DNA of 64,000 bases, taken from positions 6,948,647 through 7,012,646 of the forward strand of contig NC_084597.1 in NCBI RefSeq assembly GCF_033807715.1, given 5' to 3'. The stretch is from Cololabis saira (taxonomy: Eukaryota > Chordata > Actinopteri > Beloniformes > Belonidae). Of this stretch, positions 1-12,124 are shown in pieces. The notes beneath the pieces are model-generated. The model did not search any database and had not been told where the DNA came from. It saw only the letters and a list, made by a program, of their open reading frames with translations. The position numbers and the translations under genes were made by a program. Each line of letters begins with the position of its first letter. Position 1 is the first letter of the stretch.

Positions 1-476
1 AGAAAGAAAGAAAGAAAGAAAGGAAGAAAGAAAGAAAGAGAAATGAGCAAGAAAGAAAGAAAGAAAGAAAGAAAGAGAAATGAGCAAGAAAGAAAGAAAG
101 AAAGAAAGAAAGAAATGAGCAAGAAAGAAAGAATGAAAGGAAGAAAGAAAGAAAGAAAGAAAGAGAAATGAGCAAGAAAGAAAGAAAGAAAGAAATTAGC
201 CTAAAAAGAAAGAAAGAAAGAAATTAGCCTAAAAAGAAAGAAAGAAAGAAAGAAAGAAAAAGAAATGAGCAAGAAAGAAAGAAAGAAAGAAAGAAAGAGA
301 AATGAGCAAGAAAGAAAGAAAGAAAGAAAGAAAGAAATGAGCAAGAAAGAAAGAAAGGAAGAAAGAAAGAGAAATGAGCAAGAAAGAAAGAAAGAAAGAA
401 AGAGAAATGAGCAAGAAAGAAAGAAAGAAAGAAAGAAATTAGCCTAAAAAGAAAGAAAGAAAGAAATTAGCCTAAA

Positions 477-516
<40 letters not shown>

Positions 517-753
517 AAAAGAAATGAGCAAGAAAGAAAGAAAGAAAGAAAGAGAAATGAGCAAGAAAGAAAGAAAGAAAGAAAGAGAAATGAGCAAGAA
601 AGAAAGAAAGAAATGAGCAAGAAAGAAAGAAAGGAAGAAAGAAAGAAAGAGAAATGAGCAAGAAAGAAAGAAAGAGAAATGAGCAAGAAAGAAAGAAAGA
701 AGAGAAATGAGCAAGAAAGAAAGAAAGAAAGAAAGAAAGAAATTAGCCCTAAA

Positions 754-809
<56 letters not shown>

Positions 810-1020
810 AAAAGAAATGAGCAAGAAAGAAAGAAGAGAAATGAGCAAGAAAGAAAGAAAGAAAGAAAGAAAGAAATGAGCAAGAAAGAAACAAAGAAAC
901 AAAGAGAAATGAGCAAGAAAGAAAGAAAGAAAGAAAGAAATTAGCCTAAAAAGAAAGAAAGAAAAAGAAATGAGCAAGAAAGAAAGAAAGAAAGAAAGGA
1001 AGAAAGAAAGAGAAATGAGC

Positions 1021-1052
<32 letters not shown>

Positions 1053-1200
1053 AATGAGCAAGAAAGAAAGAAAGAAAGGAAGAAAGAAAGAAAGAGAAAT
1101 GAGCAAGAAAGAAAGAAAGATAAATGAGCAAGAAAGAAAGAAAGAAAGAAAGAAAGAAATTAGCCTAAAAAGAAAGAAAGAAAGAAAGAAATTAGCCTAA

Positions 1201-1232
<32 letters not shown>

Positions 1233-1820
1233 AGAAAGAAAGAAAAAGAAATGAGCAAGAAAGAAAGAAAGAAAGAAAGAAAGAGAAATGAGCAAGAAAG
1301 AAAGAAAGAAATGAGCAAGAAAGAAAGAAAGAAAGGAAGAAAGAAAGAAAGAAAGAGAAATGAGCAAGAAAGAAAGAAAGAAAGAGAAATGAGCAAGAAA
1401 GAAAGAAAGAAAAATGAGCAAGAAAGAAAGAAAGAAAGAAAGAAAGAGAAATGAGCAAGAAAGAAAGAAAGAAAGAAATTAGCCTAAAAAGAAAGAAAGA
1501 AAGAAAGAAATTAGCCTAAAAAGAAAGAAAGAAAGAAAGAAATGAGCAAGAAAGAAACAAAGAGAAATGAGCAAGAAAGAAAGAAAGAAAAAGAAATGAG
1601 CAAGAAAGAAAGAAAGAAAGAAAGGAAGAAAGAGAAATGAGCAAGAAAGAAAGAAAGAAAGGAAGAAATTAGCCTAAAAAGAAAGAAAGAAAGAAAGAAA
1701 TTAGCCTAAAAAGAAAGAAAGAAAGAAAGAAATTAGCCTAAAAAGAAAGAAAGAAAGAAAGAAAGAAAGAAAAAGAAATGAGCAAGAAAGAAAGAAAGGA
1801 AGAAAGAAAGAGAAATGAGC

Positions 1821-1852
<32 letters not shown>

Positions 1853-2407
1853 GAAATGAGCAAGAAAGAAAGAAAGAAAGAGAAATGAGCAAGAAAGAAG
1901 AAAGAAAGAGAAATGAGCAAGAAAGAAAGAAAGAAAGAAAGAGAAATAAGAAAGAAAGAAAGAAAGAAAGAGAAATGAGCAAGAAGAAAGAAAGAAAGAA
2001 ATTAGCCTAAAAAGAAAGAAAGAAAGAAAGAAAGAAAAATGAGCAAAGAAAAAATGAGCAAGAAAAGAAAGAAAGAAAGAGAAATGAGCAAGAAAGAAAG
2101 AAAGAAAGAAAGAGAAATGAGCAAGAAAGAAAGAAAGAAAGAAAGAAATGAGCAAGAAAGAAACAAAGAAACAAAGAGAAATGAGCAAGAAAGAAAGAAA
2201 GAAAGAAAGAAAAAGAAATGAGCAAGAAAGAAAGAAAGAAAGAAAGAGAAATGAGCAAGAAAGAAAGAAAGAAAGAAAGAGAAATGAGCAAGAAAGAAAG
2301 AAAAGAAATGAGCAAGAAAGAAAGAAAGGAAGAAAGAAAGAAAGAGAAATGAGCAAGAAAGAAAGAAAGAGAAATGAGCAAGAAAGAAGAAAGAAAGAGA
2401 AATGAGC

Positions 2408-2439
<32 letters not shown>

Positions 2440-2464
2440 AATGAGCAAGAAAGAAAGAATGAAA

Positions 2465-2518
<54 letters not shown>

Positions 2519-2717
2519 GAAATGAGCAAGAAAGAAAGAAAGAAAGAAATTAGCCTAAAAAGAAAGAAAGAAAGAAAGAAATTAGCCTAAAAAGAAAGAA
2601 AGAAAGAAAGAAAGAAAAAGAAATGAGCAAGAAAGAAAGAAAGAAAGAAAGAAAGAGAAATGAGCAAGAAAGAAAGAAAGAAAGAAAGAAAGAAATGAGC
2701 AAGAAAGAAAGAAAGGA
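1..2717. repeat. (GAAA)n microsatellite with interspersed marker motifs
   Basis: Almost pure GAAA tetranucleotide array, open at the left window edge and ending in an assembly gap. Two short motifs are scattered through it dozens of times: GAAATGAGCAAGAAAG and, less often, AAATTAGCCTAAAAAG. Both look like derivatives of GAAATGAGCCTGAAAG, which marks the other GAAA arrays in this window. The open frames on both strands are repeat translations (Lys/Glu/Arg or Phe/Leu/Ser) and are not genes. Confidence 0.95.
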
Positions 2718-3217
2718 NNNNNNNNNNNNNNNNNNNNNNNNNNNNNNNNNNNNNNNNNNNNNNNNNNNNNNNNNNNNNNNNNNNNNNNNNNNNNNNNNNN
2801 NNNNNNNNNNNNNNNNNNNNNNNNNNNNNNNNNNNNNNNNNNNNNNNNNNNNNNNNNNNNNNNNNNNNNNNNNNNNNNNNNNNNNNNNNNNNNNNNNNNN
2901 NNNNNNNNNNNNNNNNNNNNNNNNNNNNNNNNNNNNNNNNNNNNNNNNNNNNNNNNNNNNNNNNNNNNNNNNNNNNNNNNNNNNNNNNNNNNNNNNNNNN
3001 NNNNNNNNNNNNNNNNNNNNNNNNNNNNNNNNNNNNNNNNNNNNNNNNNNNNNNNNNNNNNNNNNNNNNNNNNNNNNNNNNNNNNNNNNNNNNNNNNNNN
3101 NNNNNNNNNNNNNNNNNNNNNNNNNNNNNNNNNNNNNNNNNNNNNNNNNNNNNNNNNNNNNNNNNNNNNNNNNNNNNNNNNNNNNNNNNNNNNNNNNNNN
3201 NNNNNNNNNNNNNNNNN
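2718..3217. other. assembly gap, exactly 500 N
   Basis: Run of exactly 500 N, which looks like a placeholder of unknown true size. It hides the 3' part of the LINE on its right and the junction with the GAAA array on its left. Confidence 0.95.
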
Positions 3218-3961
3218 TATCTGACAGTTTGCTGTCCGGTTGATAAAAGCGGCAGACATGTACAGCCTGTCTAACCTGGCCGCACTGACATTCCCATCTA
3301 CCATCCTCATCCAGGTGTACTGCTTAGCTGCAGGGTTGTTCCTCCTCCACACATCCACTAAGTCAGCCCCTTTGGTCACTTGTGATAAAAACGAGGATGA
3401 CTGAGGATGAGGCTCCTGTCCTATCCTGTCTAAAATCCCATCTGTGCAACAGTTCCAGTCCCCCCCCAGGATAACCCACTCCCCCTGTACACTGCTGCCT
3501 AACTCGTCTTTTAAAGCCTGAAGCACAGATAACTGTTCAGGGCCTTGATTAGGCAAATAAATATTGATAAAAGTGAAAGTAAAATCTAATACCTCCACCT
3601 TCACCATCAGGACTCTACCTGCCACTATCTCTGTGCTGGATATGACGGTAGCATGTAGAGAGGGGGAGAATAAGACAGCAACTCCAGCACTGAGGTTTGA
3701 GCCATGGCTGAGAACATACTGACCCTCCCACCATATTCCCCAGTCTGTCTCATTCAGGCTATCGCTGTGTGTTTCCTGCAGAAAAACAACATCTAGCTTC
3801 TTCTGCTTAATCACCTCCGCCACCAAAGCTCTTTTCTGTGCAGTCCTACCCCCGTTGATGTTTAGGGAAGCAACTTTTAAATTATGCATGATAAGAAAGG
3901 AAAGACAGAAACATAAAACAAAAGGACAGCATGGAAAAAACACCCAGTGTTGGATCTTCAT
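3218..3961 (-). CDS. LINE ORF2 N-terminal endonuclease domain, partial
   Basis: About 248 residues are readable before the gap. They form the exonuclease-endonuclease-phosphatase fold that nicks target DNA to prime reverse transcription. Visible motifs in order: SLNINGG (near residue 32), FLQETHS (catalytic Glu), INIYLPNQ, LGGDWNC (Asp and Asn of the active site) and ARLDRLYMS (Asp of the last strand). The first ATG (3961) gives an unusual hydrophobic leader; the ATG 24 codons later (3889), just before LKVASLNINGG, is the more likely family start. ORF1 ends only 12 bp upstream, which suggests reinitiation or coupled translation. The visible part has no stop or frameshift. The continuation past the gap in the conceptual frame is only GAAA array. 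Confidence 0.8.
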
Positions 3962-3973
3962 TTTTAAAACTAC

Positions 3974-5388
3974 CTAAAAAACTCTCATTTTTTTCAACCT
4001 CTTACTAGTCCGACCTTTTTTCTTCACAGCAGTCACGTGTTTTTTCAAGCGATACCGTTTCTTTTCATCCAGCAGGTCTGTTCCCACAACCTTCTGGAGA
4101 GTGCTCACCGTCCGAATAAACTTTTCAATATCAGGGAAGTAATCGCTCACTTCCACTGACCTGCCAAAAGAGTCGTCTAAGAAGTCGTTCACCTCCTTCA
4201 AGGAATACAAATTCGCACTTTGAGAGCTGGATATGCTGTCTGTGACAGAAGCACTGTCAGAATCAGCCTCCCCGTCTGTTTCCATGTCAGTTACCTGACT
4301 GGTACCTGGAGCTTCCTGCTGCCCAGAAACAGACTGCAGCTTCTTCTCCGTCTCTGCAGCCTCTAGTCCTGCACCAGCCTCCACCTGTTCAACCATCACC
4401 TGACCTGCACCAGTCTCTAGTCCTGCACCAGTCTCTTGTCCTGCAGCCTCCACCTGTATTCCCCCATTCTCTACCTGCCCTGCAGGCTCCACCTGCTCGA
4501 CCATTACCTGTCCTGCCACATCACCCTCCATCTGCACCACACCAGCCCTCACCTGTCCTGTTATCTGTCCTCCACTCCGCTCCTCTTCCTTCCCCGCCGC
4601 TCCTGGTTCCTCTCCCTCAGCCGCGGTCCCGGCCTCCCCGCTCACGGACGGAGCGGCCCCGGCCGCCCCGCCGCTCACAGAGGGAGCGGTCCCGGCCTCC
4701 CCGCTCACGGACGGAGCGGCCTCGGCCGCCCCGCCGCTCACAGCGGGAGCGGTCCCGGCCCCGTCAGCCCCAGCTGGTCTCACCGTGTGTGGTCTGTTCG
4801 GGCACGCAACACGCTTGTGTCCCCCTTCCCCGCACTCAAAGCACTTCAAGACCCCAGAACTGGCATAGATCATATAAAAACCGTCCTCATGTCTTACCCT
4901 GAAAGACACGTCCAGAGTCTGAGGTCGGAGAGTCCAGAAACATCAGCACCTGTCTCCGCAGGGGACTGAACATGCCTGAGTTTGTCATCCTTACACCCCA
5001 GTCCGACCGACCGAAACCCGCTCGCAAACTTACCGAAGCGTTTCAGTTCCCGCTCCAGCGCGTCGTTGGGGATGAACGGAGGAACGCCAGACACGGTGAT
5101 CCGCGTGGACGGCACTGCCAGCGGGGACACCTGAATGAACTCGTCATTCAGAGTTAATCCGCTCTCGATGATTTCAGTCACATATTTAGGGTCCTTAAAG
5201 AACACCACCACCGCTTTATTCATGCGGGAAGCGTAAACGATGTTCCCGTGCCCGACCTGCTCCCCCACGGCCAACAGCACCTGCTCCACGCTGGAGCTGG
5301 GCTGCGCCACCAGCCGCACCCCGTGTCTCAGGGACACCGGCGGCGTCCCGGAGGACGCCATCCCGGCCACGAGGCACGGAATAAACAC
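3974..5388 (-). pseudogene. LINE ORF1 with CCHC zinc knuckle, frameshifted
   Basis: ORF1 of the Tx1-type LINE, a nucleic-acid-binding protein of the retrotransposon particle. The N-terminal part (5388 to about 4970) starts MASSGTPPVSL and contains an RRM-like stretch (TRITVSGVPPFIPNDALERE). The C-terminal part (from about 4930 to 3974) carries a C-x2-C-x4-H-x4-C zinc knuckle (CFECGEGGHKRVAC), then an Ala/Gly/Ser/Pro-rich tandem section and a basic tail ending KKMRVF. The two halves are in different frames; continuity of the expected protein is lost between about 4970 and 4920, consistent with small indels totalling two extra bases or one missing base. The Ala/Gly tandem section is very GC-rich compared with its surroundings. 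Confidence 0.75.
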
Positions 5389-5539
5389 TTAAAACTAACA
5401 ATAAACTAAACTCAAACAATACACTAAATTAACAAACAATTATGATCCAAAAAAGAACCAAAAAAGAACATTAAGAAAGGAAAAAAACTAACGAAAACTG
5501 CAAACACTCTCTTCCCTCTTCAGACACACCTCCACCACC

Positions 5540-6157
<618 letters not shown>

Positions 6158-6405
6158 CTCCACACTAATTTTTTAGATGCAAAAGACCCAAATTGCACAG
6201 TTTTTCAGTTTCACTAGCATCCATTGAGATCATTTATGAAAACTGGTTTCTCCTTTGTTGTTTTCTGAACTCGTATGAAACTTTTCAATGTTTTACTCTA
6301 CCTGTCTTCAGTACCAGGACACGGTCTTCACATATTTACCCTCAGCCATTATTTGACCAATGTTCAGTGTTTTCACATATTGTTTCCTGAAGACTGTTGA
6401 AGGAA

Positions 6406-6407
6406 AA

Positions 6408-6483
<76 letters not shown>

Positions 6484-6543
6484 AAAGAGAAAGAAAGAAA
6501 AAAAGAAAGAAAGAAAGAAAAGAAAGAAAAGAAATGAGCCTGA

Positions 6544-6631
<88 letters not shown>

Positions 6632-6793
6632 AAATAAATGAGCCTGAAAGAAAGAAAGAAAGAAAGCAAAGAAAGAAAGAAAGAAAGAAAAGAAATGAGC
6701 CTGAAAGAAAGAAAGAAATAAAGAAAGAAAAGAAAGAAAAGAAATGAGCCTGAAAGAAAGAAAGAAAGAAAGAAAGAAAATAAATGAGCCTGA

Positions 6794-6841
<48 letters not shown>

Positions 6842-6893
6842 AAATAAATGAGCCTGAATGAAAGAAAGAAAGAAAGAAAGAAAGAAAGAAAAA

Positions 6894-6989
<96 letters not shown>

Positions 6990-6991
6990 AA

Positions 6992-7051
<60 letters not shown>
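6406..7051. repeat. (GAAA)n microsatellite with ATGAGCCTG markers
   Basis: 646-bp GAAA tract with about six copies of the ATGAGCCTGAAAG marker. No hAT terminus was recognised at either edge, so it may be a detached piece of the same hAT-carried array. The 248 bp between this tract and 6157 show nothing recognisable. Confidence 0.9.
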
Positions 7052-7340
7052 AGTAGGGGTGTATGGTCCCACTCTCATGCAGGGCAAATAATTGTTGTAC
7101 ACAGTGTCATGTCCTGTAGAAACAACATTTCATCTGTTCTGTCAACATGTTAATATTTTTTGGTCTGATATTCATGGTTGGGTATCACTTAAAATCTCTA
7201 ATATTCCTTTTTTCACATTTAAGGATGTTCTTTATTTCATGGATGATTGGGAATCTGATATTTCTGATGTCATTAATCTTGTGATCATTTTGCCCATTTC
7301 CTGGTTGCTTCGATGCCGTCTTCCTGCGTCTACCGTGCAG
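7052..7340 (+). other. sequence ending in a splice-donor-like repeated module
   Basis: Mostly featureless. The last 35 bp (about 7306-7345) form a module related, in opposite orientation, to two modules at 9020-9060 and 9240-9285. All three read into CCGTGCAG or TCGTGCAG followed by GTATGT, a consensus 5' splice donor. In this copy the donor runs straight into a GTAT microsatellite. Confidence 0.45.
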
Positions 7341-7485
7341 GTATGTATGTATGTATGTATGTATGTATGTATGTATGTATGTATGTATGTATGTATGTAT
7401 GTATGTATGTATGTATGTATGTATGTATGTATGTATGTATGTATGTATGTATGTATGTATGTATGTATGTATGTATGTATGTATG

Positions 7486-7515
<30 letters not shown>
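7341..7515. repeat. (GTAT)n microsatellite
   Basis: 175 bp of nearly perfect GTAT/ATGT repeat. The frames across it (Met-Tyr-Val-Cys or Tyr-Ile-His-Thr repeats) are artefacts. Confidence 0.97.
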
Positions 7516-7516
<1 letters not shown>

Positions 7517-7593
7517 GCAAGGGGCCAGGCCGGGCGGGATGGTGCAAGACACGCGGGGCCCGGTGGCGGGAGCCAGGCCGGGTATGCGTCAAG

Positions 7594-8157
<564 letters not shown>

Positions 8158-8429
8158 GCGTCAAGTGCCAGACGCCAGCTAGCCAGGCCCGGGTGGGCGG
8201 GCGCCAGCCAGGCCGGGCACCGGGCACCAGGCCAATTGGTTGCTAAGCGGTCGTTGATCGGCGCCAGATTGCCACCCAGCTAGCCGGGCAGCAGCCAGAT
8301 CGCTAGCCAGGCCGGCGGGAGCTAGCCAGGCCAAGCGAGCGGCAGCTAGGCTGGGCTAAGCTGCAGTGTTTCTCAGGACGTTTCACGGGTGTCTGTAAAC
8401 AGGAAAATAATCAAAATGAAACCGGATGG
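8158..8429. repeat. GC-rich GCCAGGC-type repeat, host of the hAT insertion
   Basis: A stretch rich in degenerate GCCAGGCCGGG and GCTAGCCAGG motifs. It is continuous with 7516-7593 before the hAT insertion. An inverted copy lies at about 49140-49390. It ends at the target duplication of the L1 insertion. Confidence 0.75.
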
Positions 8430-8977
8430 TGACACACTGGATCTTCAGTTAGACCGGAAAAAAAGCAGGATATTAATTATGATCACATACTTCGCTAAGA
8501 AATGCATACTTTTACTTTGGAAAGATGATTCCCCTCCAACTTTCAAGTTTTTTTTTGATCAAATTTCAGTTTTTTTACCATTGGAAAAATTAACTTTGGA
8601 AAAATACAACCATGGTCATATTTTTCAAGAATTTTGGTTTCCATTATTTTCAAAACTGGAGAATTTTTCCAAAGGGGACCAATGAGTATTTCTATTTTCG
8701 AACTTGTGCCTTATATGTATGTATGTTTGTATGTATGTATGGATATACAGGTATACATATAGTTTGATATCGCTGTTGCTGCCATTATATATTTTTATTT
8801 ATTTATTTAATATTTATTTAATTTTGTTCTCCCTTAATGTATGTTTTTTTTTTTTTTTTTTTTTTATTCCCTAGGGTAATTATGGGGAGGGTAGGAATGT
8901 GGGTAGAATAGAAATCATGAATGTGAAAATGTGAATTGTGAAAATTATTGTGAAATAAAAAGATATTAAAAAAAAAT
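8430..8977 (+). mobile_element. 5'-truncated L1-type LINE with 16-bp target duplication
   Basis: Flanked by a perfect direct repeat AAATGAAACCGGATGG (8414-8429 and 8978-8993), a textbook target-primed insertion. It ends in an A-rich tail (AGATATTAAAAAAAAAT). The 5' part codes for the last 80 or so residues of an L1-type ORF2; the rest is 3' UTR with a long T run (8848-8870). Confidence 0.85.
8431..8685 (+). pseudogene. L1-type ORF2 C-terminal fragment
   Basis: The frame reads LDLQLDRKKSRILIMITYFA, then CILLLWKDD, an FLPLEKLTLEKY block and a stop. This is the pattern of the fish L1 ORF2 C-terminus downstream of the reverse transcriptase (an AKK..LL.WK block followed by LPLEK). No RT motifs remain because of 5' truncation. 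The upstream ATG at 8389 lies in host DNA and is not meaningful. Confidence 0.7.
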
Positions 8978-8993
8978 AAATGAAACCGGATGG

Positions 8994-9554
8994 ACAAATT
9001 ATGTAGCTAATAGACTGCTAACATACCTGCACGGTGGACGCGGAGGACAGAAGCGGAGCAACAAGGAAATGGGCGGGTTGCAAATCAGAGAAGAGTGAGG
9101 GAAGAGCTTCATGCTCTTGTTGCTGTGGAACAGCTGAAAACGGCACCACGGGTGTCTGTAAACAGGCAAACAGTTAAAAAGGCAAACAATCAAAATGACA
9201 CCATATAGCCAATTTATATGGCTAATAGCCGCTACTGCTAACATACCTGCACGATGGACGCGGAGGACGGCAGCGAAGAAACCAGGAACGGGTCTGTGAG
9301 CCAAAGAAGCAAATGGGACGGGAGAGCTTCCAATCATATTTATAGGAGGAACTCATGCAGTAATTAGCCAATCAGAGCGAGGTAAAAGCAGGCGAGCAAT
9401 TACTGGCTTTAACCAGGTGGGGACAATCATCCTGCTAATTAGCTGTCGTCCTCCAAAGTATGTTTTCCTGACTCGTTGACAAACGGTCTGTTAGTCGTTC
9501 ATACTGTGGGTGCTAACAAATATTTACTCCACATTTGGAGCACAGTATAGCGCA
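8994..9554. repeat. two diverged copies of a donor-bearing module
   Basis: On the minus strand, 9060-9016 and 9285-9238 each read CCTCCGCGTCCAYCGTGCAG then GTATGTTAGC. The surrounding 200 bp is partly duplicated: a GGGTGTCTGTAAACAGG block occurs at 8387 and 9148. This looks like a local duplication of one repeat family. 9350-9554 shows nothing further. Confidence 0.5.
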
Positions 9555-9640
9555 GGGATATTTAACTGGCGGCCCGCGGGCCACATGCGGCTTTTATGTG
9601 GCCCCTGGTCATATTTCAAAAAAGGGTGGGAAAGTTTTTG

Positions 9641-9690
<50 letters not shown>

Positions 9691-10620
9691 AATTATTATA
9701 AATAGTAATGCACCGAATGTTCGGTAACCGAAATTGTTCGACCGAAAATAGCAGAAGCTTCTTGCAAGTTGTTAATTCAGAAAAACAGAGCAGATTTTTT
9801 TTTTCATTAAAACTTTTCTCAGAATTCTGAGATAATTATGTTGTTAATTCAGAAAAACTGAGATTTTTTTTTTAAATTCAAATTTTATCTCGTTAATTCA
9901 GAAAAACAGAGCATATTTTTTTTTCTCAAGTGAAACGCTTTCATATAAATCAGCACAGATTCATTATTCAGTAAATGTTTTTGCAAGAAGCTTTCATCGG
10001 ACTATAACCTCGTCATTATCACAACATCCAGGAACCTCCGGTGTGTGTCAACTTGTGTTTACCGGCCGCCAAGTGTGAGTTTTTACCTCCACAACACCAC
10101 AAAATGAACAGAGAAAAATGGTGGAAAGTTGCTGACGAAAACCGTCAGTTCAACCCGAAATGGACAGATGGCTACTTATTTATTTTACCGTCGCATGCCA
10201 AAGCCAAGCCATTGTGTTTAAAATGCCAAGAAACTGTGTCAGTCTGCAAGGTTGCCAATACCAGGCGTCACTTTAACACCAAGCATGCTGCTAAGTTCAA
10301 CGCAGATTTTCCACCTGGGAGCACAGCAAGACACAGTGAGATAGAGACTCTAAAAACGTCATATGCTGGATCAACCAAGATTCTTACAGCTGCTGCTACA
10401 GCCCAAGAAAAGGCAACTGCTGCTTCCCTACGGATGATGTTCACTTTGGACAAAAAAAGAAAGTCGTTTATGGATGCCGAGATGGTAAAGCAATCTCAAA
10501 TGCAATCTCAATTTAATAGGAGGTGTGATTGTTCTCTCAATCTGATATACTTATGTTTACATCTGACTTTGTCATTGTTCTTGTTAAATATAGTAAATAA
10601 AAACAATAAAAAAAACAATT
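9555..10620 (+). mobile_element. hAT relic with transposase N-terminus
   Basis: Begins CAGGGATATTTAACTGGCGG followed by a GCGGCCCGCGGGCC block, resembling hAT termini. It includes a (TA)n tract (about 9652-9682) and three diverged copies of GTTAATTCAGAAAAAC (near 9770, 9842 and 9893) before the transposase fragment. The far end is not found; it is cut by the dispersed repeat that starts at 10622. Confidence 0.5.
10104..10520 (+). pseudogene. hAT transposase N-terminal fragment with BED-type zinc finger
   Basis: Starts MNREKWWKVADENRQF at 10104; an in-frame ATG at 10041 exists but its 21 extra codons look non-coding. Residues 36-61 hold a zinc finger with C38, C41, H56 and H61 (PLCLKCQETV ... 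RRHFNTKHA). Next comes a helix-rich Ala/Thr section and KKRKSFMDAEMVKQ, which resembles the start of the transposase core in the hAT group that gave rise to domesticated GTF2IRD2/ZBED-like proteins. Similarity ends near residue 135 and the frame runs into low-complexity sequence. The RNase H-like catalytic core is absent, so this is a remnant. Confidence 0.6.
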
Positions 10621-10621
10621 A

Positions 10622-11675
10622 AAGCTGCAAGCAGCGATGAACGGGCCCTCGCACCCTTGTGCACGTTCAGGCTGCAGTGGAAGCTTGTATGACTTGCATG
10701 TAGATTCTTCAGGCCTGGACATTTAGCGGATGAAACCACCCACGACTCTCCATGTCAAACCATTCAAAAGTTATGGCCGAAAAAAGGGACTATCAAATAT
10801 GGAGCAATCAGATGAAGGGGGGGCGCGCTTTTTGGCGTCTATCGTCCCCACGGTAACGCCTTTGAATGAGAAAAGTAATGCGCGTCGTTGCAGGATCGAG
10901 ACGCACATTTTGATGTATAACACACCTGGGTGCACGTTACGGTTTAGGCGAAGAAACGGCCGAAGAAATGGCATAAATTGCGGCAAAATTACACAACTAA
11001 TTGAAGATGGCCACTTCCTGTTTCGGTTTTGGCCATGGCGCCAAGAGACTTTTCTTTAAGTTGCGACATGATACAGGTGTGTACTGATTTTCGTGCATGT
11101 ACGTCAAACCGTATTGTTGGGCTTGAGGCACAACGTTTTTTCTGAATGGACCAATCAGATGAAGGCGGGGCTTGCTTTTTGGCATCTAGCGTCGCCACGG
11201 TAACGCTTTTGACTGAGAAAAGTAATGTGCGTCGTCGCAGGTTGGAGACGCACATTTTGATGTATAACACACCTGGGGGCACGTTACGGTTCGGGCCGTA
11301 TTAACTGCCGAAGGAATGGCATAAATTGCGCCAAAATTACACAATTAATTCAAATTTGCCGACTGCCTGTTTGGTTTCGGCCATGGCACCAAGAGACTTT
11401 TCTTTAAGTTGCGACATGATACAGGTGTGTACCGATTTTCGTGCATGTACGTCAAACCATATCGTGGGGCTCGAGGCACAAAGTTTTCTAGGGGGCGCTG
11501 TTGAGCCATTTTAAATATCAAATTTTTTGCCAGGCCTGACTTGCATGCAGAATTTGGTGACTTTTGGGGCACGTTTAGGGGGAAAAAAGGCCCTCATTTT
11601 GTCAGAAGAAAAATAAAAACAATTCCTACAGATACAATAGGGCCTTGGTACTGTCAGTGCTTGGGTCCTAATAAG
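10622..11675 (+). mobile_element. dispersed 1-kb repeat with tandem ~347-bp units
   Basis: Begins AGCTGCAAGCAGCGATGAAC and ends at GGGTCCTAATAAG. A second copy starts at 48099. Internally it has two tandem units of about 347 bp sharing TTGCGACATGATACAGGTGT, ACGGTAACG and GACGCACATTTTGATGTAT blocks. No terminal inverted repeat or coding capacity was seen. The left edge is preceded by TTAA; the class is unknown. Confidence 0.65.
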
Positions 11676-12124
11676 AGATAAAAGGGATAAAAAGTCAAGA
11701 AATGGCAGAAAAGAGAATAAAACAATTAAAAGCAGCAACTAGGTAAAAAAAAACAACAACAGGTTTGTTTAGTGATAAAATGCTTTGCTAAAAAGAAAGG
11801 TTTTTAGTTATTGACCGCATCGATCCATATCCATATTATCCATATAATCTATATGTAGGGAGTGGTAGCCTAGTGGTTACAGAGGAGGGCTGGAGTCTGG
11901 AGGACCCAGGAGGACCAGTACCTACTGAGCGCGACTCGACTCGCCACGCCCCCGTTTTGCGCTTTTCCACTAGGGGTGGAGGCGTGCCGAGTAGATTCCC
12001 TTTTCTGTATCTATTCTCCCGAGGTTCTAAGCGTACTGAGTCGGCCCGGGATCTGACATCATCACACTACACGCCACAGATTGGTCGGGGGGCGGTGCGT
12101 CAGACGTTTGAGTCAAGAAGTTAA

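Larger units (their letters stand above)
3218..5539 (-). mobile_element. Tx1-clade LINE, 5' two-thirds, truncated by gap
   Basis: A minus-strand non-LTR retrotransposon with its 5' UTR (5389-5539), a zinc-knuckle ORF1 and an apurinic-type endonuclease at the start of ORF2. The two-ORF layout, the CCHC knuckle in ORF1 and the endonuclease opening SLNINGG are typical of the Tx1 clade of the L1 group. Its 5' end (minus-strand GGTGGTGGAGGTG) sits directly against a GAAA array at 5540, and the gap that swallows its 3' half is followed by another GAAA array. Several Tx1-clade families are known to insert specifically into microsatellites or small-RNA genes. The reverse transcriptase is not visible. 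ORF1 is frameshifted, so this copy is dead. Confidence 0.8.

Noticed and set aside
2582..3961. Single 459-codon ORF joining the LINE endonuclease to the GAAA array
   Set aside because: The frame only appears continuous because N bases are read as unknown residues across the gap.
11858..11915. tRNA-like SINE head (GTAGCCTAGTGGTTACAGAG)
   Set aside because: There is an A-box-like stretch but no acceptable B box within the expected distance.
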